Below are positions 1-5,459 of a stretch of DNA of 7,030 nucleotides, piece by piece. A model generated the notes under the pieces. That model was not told where the DNA came from, did not search any database, and saw only the letters and a program-made list of their open reading frames with translations. The stretch's first letter is position 1; each line of letters opens with the position of its first letter. A program made the translations under genes and the position numbers. Source of the stretch: Pseudomonadota bacterium. GTDB taxonomy: Bacteria; Desulfobacterota; Desulfovibrionia; Desulfovibrionales; Desulfovibrionaceae. The stretch lies in assembly GCA_023417745.1 (NCBI GenBank), contig JAEZEM010000503.1, positions 1 through 7,030 on the forward strand. Reading direction: 5' to 3'.

Positions 1-1203
1 GGCGTGCTTGCCGCCGCGCCGGGACCCCTTGCCGCGCCCGGGGCCATGGCCGCCGGTGAGTTGGCCTTGCTTGCCGGCCGGGCCGAGGCGGCCGAGGCCC
101 ATTTGCGCCGGGCGCTGGCCATGCTTCCCACCGGCGCGGCCGCGTTTCGGCTGGCCGAGGCCTTGCTCGCCCAGGGGCGACGCGGCGAAGCCCTGGCCGC
201 CTTAGCCGTGGCCCGGGACTTTCGTCCCTGGGACAGGCTGCTGGCCGCCCGGGCCGCCGATGTGGCCGCCGGACGCGACACGGCCCTGGCCCGGCTGCCG
301 GGCAGGCTGGCCGTTGTGCTCTATTGCTGGAATTCCCCCGATCTTTTGGCCGCCGCCCTGGACGCCCTGGCCGCGTCGGACTGGCGGCACGCGCCCGGCG
401 CGGAGGTCGTGGTCCTGGACAACGGCAGCCCGGAGGGCGTCGTCTCGGCCGTGGCCGCCGCCCGAGCCGACGCCTTCGGCGGCCGGCTGGCCGTCGTTCG
501 TCTCCCGATTAATGTGGGCGCGCCGGCCGCCCGCAACTGGCTGGCCGCCCTGCCCGAGGTCCGGGAGAGCGATTTTGTCGCCTATCTCGACGACGACGCT
601 TATGTGCCGCCGGACTGGCTGGGGCGCTTTGGCGCGGCCGTCGCTGCCGCGCCCGGGGCCGGGGTCTGGGGTTGCCGGGTGGCGGCCAAGGACGCGCCGC
701 GTTTTATCCAGTGCGGCGATGCCCATCTGCTCCCCACTCCGCGCGGCGAGGGAACATTCGGCCGGGGCTTCGAGCTGGCCCGGCCCTGGCTGGCCGCGCC
801 GGACTGGGGGCAGTTCCGCGTTTCCCGGCCGTGCGCCTCGGTCACGGGCTGCTGCCACCTGTTCGCCCGGCCGGTCCTGGCCGCCGTGGGCGGCTTCGAC
901 ATCCGCTTTTCGCCCACCCAGTACGACGACCTCGACCATGACCTGCGCCTGCTGCTGCGGCGCGAGGTCCCGTATTTTTGGGGCCATCTGACCGTGGTCC
1001 ACGCCAAGACCACGGGCGCTGCCGGCCAGCCCGGCGGTTCGGCCTGGGGCAGCGGCTTCGCCAATCAGTTAAAGCTCCACGGCAAATACGACGACGCAGC
1101 CCTGGCCGCCGCCTCGGACGCGGCCTTTGCCGCCCTGGCCGCCGACCGCCAGGACAAGGCGCGCAGTCTGGACATTCTGGCCGGGGAGAGCAGCTGTGGC
1201 TGA
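1..1203 (+). CDS. Family 2 (GT-A) glycosyltransferase with TPR-like N-terminus, 5' partial
   Basis: Probably transfers a sugar from a nucleotide-sugar donor to a surface glycan or protein; donor and acceptor cannot be read from the sequence. The reading frame is open to the window edge. The first in-frame start (GTG at 4) has no visible upstream context, so the true start is probably outside; residue numbers here count that GTG as 1. Residues about 18-78 are Ala/Leu-rich paired helices resembling TPR units (GRAEAAEAHLRRAL, then GRRGEALAALAVAR). The GT-A domain begins near residue 100: VVLDNGS (Asp139) fits the nucleotide-binding strand, NVGAPAARN follows, and YLDDDAYVPPDWL carries the DXD-type metal and nucleotide-binding acidic residues (Asp196-198). 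Further on, VTGCCHLFARPVL, GGFD and YDDLDHDLRL match the usual acceptor-side region of family 2 enzymes. No membrane segment is evident, so a cytoplasmic enzyme is likely. The stop codon overlaps the start of the next gene. The GT-A fold is secure; the biological role is not. Confidence 0.85.
   Translation, partial: GVLAAAPGPLAAPGAMAAGELALLAGRAEAAEAHLRRALAMLPTGAAAFRLAEALLAQGRRGEALAALAVARDFRPWDRLLAARAADVAAGRDTALARLPGRLAVVLYCWNSPDLLAAALDALAASDWRHAPGAEVVVLDNGSPEGVVSAVAAARADAFGGRLAVVRLPINVGAPAARNWLAALPEVRESDFVAYLDDDAYVPPDWLGRFGAAVAAAPGAGVWGCRVAAKDAPRFIQCGDAHLLPTPRGEGTFGRGFELARPWLAAPDWGQFRVSRPCASVTGCCHLFARPVLAAVGGFDIRFSPTQYDDLDHDLRLLLRREVPYFWGHLTVVHAKTTGAAGQPGGSAWGSGFANQLKLHGKYDDAALAAASDAAFAALAADRQDKARSLDILAGESSCG
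1183..1188 (+). promoter_or_regulatory. Ribosome binding site that sets the GTG start of the family 9 glycosyltransferase
   Basis: GGGGAG lies 7 bases before the GTG at 1196. It sits inside the last codons of the upstream glycosyltransferase gene. It favours this GTG over the in-frame ATG at 1127, which would add 23 residues that are only an out-of-frame reading of the upstream gene. Confidence 0.6.
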
Positions 1204-2620
1204 CCTCGCCCCCATCGCCGTCATCCAGCCCCAGCGCATGGGGGATCTGATCCTCACCTATCCGCTGCTTTTGTGGCTGGCCCGCAGCCATCCCGGCCGG
1301 CCGGTCACGGTGGTGGCCGATCCCGCTTTTGCCCGGCCCCTTGCGCCCATAAGCCCCCAGGCGAATTTCATGAGCCTTGCCCAGGCCGCCGCTGCGCTGC
1401 CCGGTCGCGAGCACGAACTGGTGATCAATCTGGGCATCGTGCCCGAGGCGGCCCGACTGGCCGGGGCCATCCCGGCCGCACGCCGCCTGGGGCCGGTCAT
1501 CGGCCCCGACGGAGCCACCCGCGTTGGCGGCGACTGGCAGCTTTACCGGGCCTCGGTGGTCCACCTAAACCGCCACAGCCGCTACCATTGGGCGGAACTG
1601 AGCGCCCTGGACATTGCGCCGCCGGCCTTGCTGGCCGGGACCTCCTGGCCGGCTCCGCGCCAGGGTGGGCCGGGGCGGCGCAAGGTCGGGCTGTTTCTTG
1701 GGGCCAGCCAGCCGGAGAAGCGCCCCGGGCCGGCCTTTTTCGCCGCCCTGGCTCGGGAGCTTGTCCGCCGGGGGCTTGTCCCGGTGCTGTTGGGCGGCCC
1801 GGGCGAGGTCGAACTCGGGGCCGAGGCGGCCAGGCTTGCCCAGATTCCGCTGTCCAACCTGTGCGGCAAGCTTGGTCTTAAGGAACTGGCGATTCTGGGC
1901 CAGGAGATGGCCCTGCTCGTCACCCCGGACACCGGCCCCATGCATCTGGCCGCCTGGACCGGCTGGCGAGTGCTCAACCTGTCCGTGGGGCCGGTCAGCC
2001 CCCATGAAACCGGGCCGTACCAGCCCGGGCATTATGTGCTGCGCCCGCGTCTGTCTTGCCGGGGGTGCTGGGAATGTTTCCGGGAGGCGGTGGTCTGCCG
2101 CGACCGCCTGGACCCGGTTCGAGTGGGCTACGTGGCGGCTCGGCTGGCCCGGGGCGAGGACGAACGACTGGCCGGGGCGTTGATACCCGCTTTCGAACTC
2201 TTGCGCACGGCCGTGGACCCGTACGGCCTGCGCGTTCTGGAGCCGGTCTCCGTCGCGCCCGGGCCGGTTCCGTCGGCGGGGCGTGAGCTCGTGGGCGACT
2301 TCTGGCGGGCTGTCTTCGGCCACGCGTTTGGCGTCTTCCCCGAAGCCGCGCCACGACTGGCCGCCGCCTCCCTGGCCCAGCAGCAGCCGGCTCTCCATGC
2401 CGCCCTTGGCAAGAACCTCGGTCGCCTGGGCGCGGCCCTGGCCCGGGACGCGCGGCGGGGCGTCGTGCCCGATGTCGCCTTTGCCGCCGGCTTTGCCCCG
2501 GGCGTGGGGCCGCTGGCCGGCTACATCGAGCGTCTGCTCCAAAACGGCGACGGCTCCCGGTCGTCCCGGCTGGCCGCCCTGGCCCTGTTTGAGCGCGCCG
2601 CCTCGCTTTTTGCCGGGTAG
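1196..2620 (+). CDS. Family 9 (heptosyltransferase-like) glycosyltransferase with long C-terminal extension
   Basis: A 474-residue GT-B enzyme of the ADP-heptose:LPS heptosyltransferase family, which normally adds heptose or a related sugar to lipopolysaccharide core at the cytoplasmic face of the inner membrane. The GTG start gives MADLAPIAVIQPQRMGDLIL. The RMGD segment (Asp17) matches the family's N-terminal R-x-GD motif, where the Asp is the proposed catalytic base. LGASQPEKRPGPAFF (Lys175) corresponds to the sugar-nucleotide-binding Lys region, and DTGPMHLAA (245-253) is the family hallmark. Cysteines 288, 291, 294 and 301 form a cluster just after it, resembling the Cys-rich stretch of WaaF-like proteins. 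Typical family members end near residue 340-350. Here about 165 more residues, mostly helical and Ala/Leu-rich, follow with no domain I recognise. The start overlaps the preceding gene by 8 bases, suggesting translational coupling, and a terminator follows the stop. The acceptor could be LPS or, given the flagellar neighbours, flagellin or another surface glycan; that is inference. Confidence 0.88.
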   Translation: MADLAPIAVIQPQRMGDLILTYPLLLWLARSHPGRPVTVVADPAFARPLAPISPQANFMSLAQAAAALPGREHELVINLGIVPEAARLAGAIPAARRLGPVIGPDGATRVGGDWQLYRASVVHLNRHSRYHWAELSALDIAPPALLAGTSWPAPRQGGPGRRKVGLFLGASQPEKRPGPAFFAALARELVRRGLVPVLLGGPGEVELGAEAARLAQIPLSNLCGKLGLKELAILGQEMALLVTPDTGPMHLAAWTGWRVLNLSVGPVSPHETGPYQPGHYVLRPRLSCRGCWECFREAVVCRDRLDPVRVGYVAARLARGEDERLAGALIPAFELLRTAVDPYGLRVLEPVSVAPGPVPSAGRELVGDFWRAVFGHAFGVFPEAAPRLAAASLAQQQPALHAALGKNLGRLGAALARDARRGVVPDVAFAAGFAPGVGPLAGYIERLLQNGDGSRSSRLAALALFERAASLFAG

Positions 2621-2648
2621 GAAGCGGAAAAAAACTCCTCGTGCTTGT

Positions 2649-2690
2649 GGCGCGTCATGGCAACATACTGTCATGATGCGCCTTTTTTAT
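2649..2690 (+). terminator. Intrinsic (Rho-independent) terminator after the glycosyltransferase pair
   Basis: Bases 2649-2662 pair with 2669-2682 in a 14-base-pair stem: 12 Watson-Crick pairs and two G-U wobbles (2654 with 2677, 2660 with 2671). The loop is six bases (ACATAC). The stem base is GC-rich (GGCGCG against TGCGCC) and is followed at once by six T, then AT. On the other strand no T-run adjoins the stem, so it should act only in the + direction. It starts 29 bases after the glycosyltransferase stop and separates that unit from the flagellar genes. Confidence 0.88.
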
Positions 2691-2691
2691 T

Positions 2692-2707
2692 TGGAACGGG
2701 TCTTGAA
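2692..2707 (+). promoter_or_regulatory. Candidate sigma-54 promoter for the fliK-flgD-flgE operon
   Basis: TGGAACGGGTCTTGAA matches the sigma-54 pattern TGGCAC-N5-TTGCA in length and spacing. It has the -24 GG, the following AC and the TTG of the -12 box. It differs in having A where the box usually has C (position 2706) and A for C at 2695. The expected transcription start is near 2718, just before the fliK ribosome binding site, giving a leader of about 15 bases. Support comes from position: the site lies two bases past a strong terminator, so the downstream genes need their own promoter, and sigma-54 drives hook genes in many flagellated bacteria. The changed -12 base keeps confidence moderate. 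No enhancer-binding site was identified. Confidence 0.45.
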
Positions 2708-2720
2708 GATTTGTGGGCGC

Positions 2721-2726
2721 AGGAGG
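2721..2726 (+). promoter_or_regulatory. Ribosome binding site that sets the fliK start
   Basis: A full AGGAGG stands 6 bases before the ATG at 2733. Two upstream in-frame ATGs (2673 and 2676) fall within the 3' arm of the terminator stem, precede the predicted transcription start and have no Shine-Dalgarno sequence, so the start at 2733 is preferred. Confidence 0.8.
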
Positions 2727-2732
2727 CCCGGT

Positions 2733-4703
2733 ATGCAAATTCTTCCCCTTGTCCAGCGACGCACCCAAAGCGCTATGGCCAACGCCGCCGCCAACGGCGG
2801 ATCGGGCTCTGGCAGCCGCCAGTCGGCGCTTTTCGCCAGCCTCCTCGACAGCGCTCAGGCCGGTTCCGCGTCCAGCTCCACCGTGGCCGACCTGACGGAC
2901 AAGACCGACGTCGACAGCGCCCCCCCCGTCGTCAGCGCCGCCGCCTCCCCCTCCGAAAGCGACATCAAGACCCTGCCCGTGACCCGGGAAGATATTGCCG
3001 CCCTGCGCGACGAGCTCAAGGACAAGGGCTTCTCCGACTCGGAACTCGACGACATGGAAGCCAAGGCCGGCGACGGCAAGAGCATGACCTGGGGCGAGCT
3101 CATGGATGCAGTCGAAAAGAAGGTCTCCTCCGCCGGCAAGGGCGAGAAGAAGACCATCGCCAACGACGACCAAGTCCAGATCCTTGGCCTGCTCGGCAAG
3201 CTCGGCTTCACCGCCGACCAGTCTCAGCAGATGGTGGACGCCCTGTCCCGGGGCGAGACTCAGTCGGTCATGTCGGCCATCAACGAAAAGCTGGCCGGCA
3301 TGTCGAGCGAAAACGAGGCCAAGGTCGGCGCGTCGGAAATGACCGCCCTGGGCCGAGCGCTCAATCTTTCCGAAGAGGCCCAGTCCCGACTGGCCAGCCT
3401 CATGGCCCAGACGTCCGACGCTTCCGGCCAGTCCGGTCAGGGCATCGTTTCCGCCATGAACATGGTCAAGAACGAACTGTTGGCCAAAGCCGGCCTGGAA
3501 AACCAGAAGATGGCCGAATTTCGCGAGGCCGCCTCCGGTGTGCTGCAAAATGCCTGGCAGCGGGATACCACCGGTCGTTCCTCGGATTTGCATCAGGATG
3601 ACGTCGCCCGCAAGGCCGGCCAGATCGTGGCCATGAGCCATGAGGAAGGCGACGCCAAGGCCGACGGCAACGGGCTTAACGCCCTGGCCGACGTGCCCCA
3701 GGACGGCAAGGGCGTGGGGGGCAAGGAAACCCCGGCCGCCGCCTCGGCCGCCTCGGTCGTCCCGGCTGCGGCTGATGAAGCTTCCACCGGCAAGGCCGTC
3801 GAGCCCAAGGCCGGCGCTCATGCCGAACTGGCTGCCAAGGCTGGGGCGGTGGCCGCTGAACAGGCGAATCTGGCCGGCCATGCCGCCGACGCCTCGGCCA
3901 AGACCCAGCCGGAAGTCGTGCCTCAGGCCAAGGAACAGACCGCTTCGGCTCCGGTGCAGAACGCCGAAGTCCATCAGCAGAGCGGGTCCGGCCAGCAGGG
4001 CGCGGCCGGCGGCAACGCTTTCGGATTTGCGCAAAACGGGCAGAACGGCCAGGCCGGCCAAAACGGGCAGGGCGGACACGACGAGTCCATGGCCGAACTC
4101 ATGGGCAAGATTCGCTTCGCCGGCCACACGGCCACGGGCCAGACCGCCGGACAGACCGCCGAAACCAGCCCGACCGTAGCCGCCATGGACGCGCTCAAGA
4201 CTTCCCAGTCCGGCCCGCAGGCCAAGAATATGGACCCTGCCCTAGCCGCCCGGGTGGTCAAGCAGGTGGAAAGCGGCATTTTAAAGGGCGTCGGGCCGGA
4301 AGCCAAGCAGCTCACCCTGACCCTGACCCCCGATGAGCTCGGCAAGGTCCAAGTGACCCTGACCGTCAAGGACAAGGAAGTCCGGGCCGTCATTTCCGCC
4401 GACAACGCCGACACCACGGCCATGCTCCAGGAGCATGCCTCCAAGATCAAGCAGTCCCTGGAAGATCAGGGGTTCAAGGTGTCCGAGGTCGAGGTGCGCA
4501 GCCAACTCTCCCAGGACAATCAGACCGCCGCCTGGGACAGCCCCGAGCGCCACAACGAAGCCCGCGAGCAGCGCGAAGCCCTGGACCGCATCCGATCCAC
4601 GGTGCGCCTGGCCCGGGAATCCGCCGGATTGAGCGGCGACGCAGCCTCGGCCATGCCTGCGGCCTTAACCGCCCGGGCCGCTGGGCTCGACCTTTTCGCC
4701 TAA
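2733..4703 (+). CDS. fliK: Flagellar hook-length control protein FliK
   Basis: A 656-residue secreted ruler protein. It is exported by the flagellar type III apparatus during hook growth, and its C-terminal domain switches FlhB from hook to filament substrates when the hook is long enough. The diagnostic part is residues 527-589: LTLTLTPDELGKVQVTLTV, then a helix and a VSEVEVR strand, the conserved Flg_hook (FliK C-terminal) domain. The N-terminal segment is Ser/Ala/Gly-rich without a signal peptide, as expected for this export route. Residues about 85-250 look like three degenerate helical repeats. Residues about 320-520 are low-complexity, rich in Ala, Gln, Gly and Lys, with a Gln-Asn-Gly tract at 434-448. 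A polar, charged tail follows the switch domain to residue 656. I see no cysteine in the protein. It is well above the roughly 400 residues of the Salmonella protein. It is first in the operon; flgD begins 15 bases after its stop. The C-terminal match plus flgD and flgE downstream make the call firm. Confidence 0.92.
   Translation: MQILPLVQRRTQSAMANAAANGGSGSGSRQSALFASLLDSAQAGSASSSTVADLTDKTDVDSAPPVVSAAASPSESDIKTLPVTREDIAALRDELKDKGFSDSELDDMEAKAGDGKSMTWGELMDAVEKKVSSAGKGEKKTIANDDQVQILGLLGKLGFTADQSQQMVDALSRGETQSVMSAINEKLAGMSSENEAKVGASEMTALGRALNLSEEAQSRLASLMAQTSDASGQSGQGIVSAMNMVKNELLAKAGLENQKMAEFREAASGVLQNAWQRDTTGRSSDLHQDDVARKAGQIVAMSHEEGDAKADGNGLNALADVPQDGKGVGGKETPAAASAASVVPAAADEASTGKAVEPKAGAHAELAAKAGAVAAEQANLAGHAADASAKTQPEVVPQAKEQTASAPVQNAEVHQQSGSGQQGAAGGNAFGFAQNGQNGQAGQNGQGGHDESMAELMGKIRFAGHTATGQTAGQTAETSPTVAAMDALKTSQSGPQAKNMDPALAARVVKQVESGILKGVGPEAKQLTLTLTPDELGKVQVTLTVKDKEVRAVISADNADTTAMLQEHASKIKQSLEDQGFKVSEVEVRSQLSQDNQTAAWDSPERHNEAREQREALDRIRSTVRLARESAGLSGDAASAMPAALTARAAGLDLFA
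2985..3482 (+). repeat. Possible three-fold degenerate protein repeat within fliK
   Basis: FliK residues about 85-133, 145-190 and 200-250 share a pattern. Each has a leucine-spaced helix, a short turn (KGFSDSEL, LGFTADQS, LNLSEEAQ), a second helix with Met or Leu, a Gly/Ser/Asp-rich linker, and a closing helix (GELMDAVEKKV, SVMSAINEKL, GIVSAMNMVKNEL). The turns are spaced about 59 and 53 residues apart. DNA identity between copies is not obvious, so any duplication would be old. Read by eye only. Confidence 0.35.
4032..4076 (+). repeat. Gln-Asn-Gly tract within fliK
   Basis: Fifteen codons (FliK residues 434-448) encode a QNG/QAG/QGG triplet repeat. The same 8 bases (AAAACGGG) begin two of the units, and the tract ends in GQGG. 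It lies in the low-complexity linker before the switch domain and probably acts as flexible spacer. Short in-frame repeats of this kind can change copy number by slippage. Confidence 0.6.
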
Positions 4704-4718
4704 CACAGGGAGACGGCC

Positions 4719-5411
4719 ATGAGTTATGTAGACAGCCTCTTGTCCTCCACCTCCGGCAGCTCCGCCAGTTCCACCACGAGCAAGTCCTCGTCCGGGTTGG
4801 GGATGGACGCTTTCCTGCAGCTCCTGGTCACCCAGTTGCAGTACCAGGATCCCTTAAGCCCCATGGACGACAAGGAATTCGTGGCCGAGTTGGCGCAATT
4901 CTCGAGCCTTGAACAGCTCACCGAAATCAATTCCGGCGTCGAAGGTCTGAGCAAGCTCACCCAGGAGCAGCAGATGATCGGGGCCGTGAACTTCATCGGC
5001 AAGACCATCGACGCCACGGGCACGGCGGTCAGCGTCGAGGACGGCAAGGCCACCTCGGTGACCTTCACCCTGCCCGAGGATGCGAACACCTGCATGGTCA
5101 ACATCCTGGACAGCTCCAAGAACATCGTGCGCACCGTCGATGTCGGGGCCAAGACCGCCGGCGAAGTGGAATTCCAGTGGGACGGCAAGGACTACGACGG
5201 CGCCGCCGTGGAAGACGGCCAGTACCAGGTGGCCGTGACCGCCACCAACGCCGACGGCGACCCCATGAAGGTGTCCACCACCATGCGCGGCAAGGTCGTC
5301 GGCATCCAGCAGGTAAACGGCAGCTACTACCTCGATATCGGCGGCGGCCGCTACGCGGCCTTCACGGACATCAGCAACGTGGAAAACGAGACGAGCACCA
5401 CCAGTCAATAA
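4719..5411 (+). CDS. flgD: Flagellar hook cap / hook assembly protein FlgD
   Basis: A 230-residue scaffold protein that sits at the tip of the growing hook and promotes FlgE subunit assembly; it is replaced by HAP1 (FlgK) when the hook is finished. The conserved N-terminal block is at residues 29-70: MDAFLQLLVTQLQYQDP, then PMDDKEFVAELAQFSSLEQL, the signature of FlgD. IGK at 93-95 opens the C-terminal part, whose VNILDSSKNIVRTVDV and QWDGKDYDGAAVEDGQY segments match the FlgD Ig-like fold; the rest fits the Tudor-like module. Residues 6-26 are Ser/Thr-rich and probably disordered, as in exported axial proteins. There is one cysteine (Cys125). AGGGAG at 4707-4712 stands 6 bases before the ATG. 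The gene lies 15 bases after fliK and 48 bases before flgE. Length is close to the family norm. Confidence 0.95.
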   Translation: MSYVDSLLSSTSGSSASSTTSKSSSGLGMDAFLQLLVTQLQYQDPLSPMDDKEFVAELAQFSSLEQLTEINSGVEGLSKLTQEQQMIGAVNFIGKTIDATGTAVSVEDGKATSVTFTLPEDANTCMVNILDSSKNIVRTVDVGAKTAGEVEFQWDGKDYDGAAVEDGQYQVAVTATNADGDPMKVSTTMRGKVVGIQQVNGSYYLDIGGGRYAAFTDISNVENETSTTSQ

Positions 5412-5446
5412 GAGGATTCCTGACCCGACGCGGGGAGGACATAAGG

Positions 5447-5455
5447 AAAGGAGGT
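5447..5455 (+). promoter_or_regulatory. Extended ribosome binding site of flgE
   Basis: AAAGGAGGT is a nine-base perfect complement to the usual 3' end of bacterial 16S rRNA, four bases before the ATG at 5460. A second Shine-Dalgarno-like GGGGAGG lies at 5433-5439. The other genes here have five- or six-base matches, so this site should give the strongest initiation, in line with the large number of FlgE copies per hook. Apart from these, the 48-base gap between flgD and flgE shows no promoter or terminator. Confidence 0.75.
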
Positions 5456-5459
5456 CGTT

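Noticed and set aside
202..1002. A 266-codon open frame on the - strand opposite the GT-A gene
   Set aside because: It is a shadow of the glycosyltransferase gene; the translation is Gly/Arg/Pro-rich without recognisable motifs.
1127..1195. Earlier ATG start for the family 9 glycosyltransferase
   Set aside because: The extra 23 residues are an out-of-frame copy of the upstream gene's end, while the GTG at 1196 has a well-placed GGGGAG and gives a normal family N-terminus.
2646..2662. Second sigma-54-like match (TGGCGC followed by GGCA)
   Set aside because: The distance between the GG and GC elements is one base short and the sequence lies within the terminator stem.
1565..2674. A 369-codon open frame on the - strand opposite the family 9 gene
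   Set aside because: Antisense shadow with low-complexity Arg/Gly/Pro content, and its start falls in the terminator stem.
3069..3104. EF-hand-like calcium loop in FliK (GDGKSMTWGEL)
   Set aside because: The glutamate is one position too far from the DG pair, and the hydrophobic and first acidic loop positions are wrong.
2655..4127. A 490-codon open frame on the - strand opposite fliK
   Set aside because: High-GC coding DNA leaves long stop-free frames on the other strand. It runs antisense to fliK, overlaps the terminator, and its Gly/Leu/His-rich translation matches no family I know.
5416..5440. Hairpin between flgD and flgE
   Set aside because: Only two three-base stems separated by an internal loop can form, with no T-run; it is too weak to call a terminator or attenuator.
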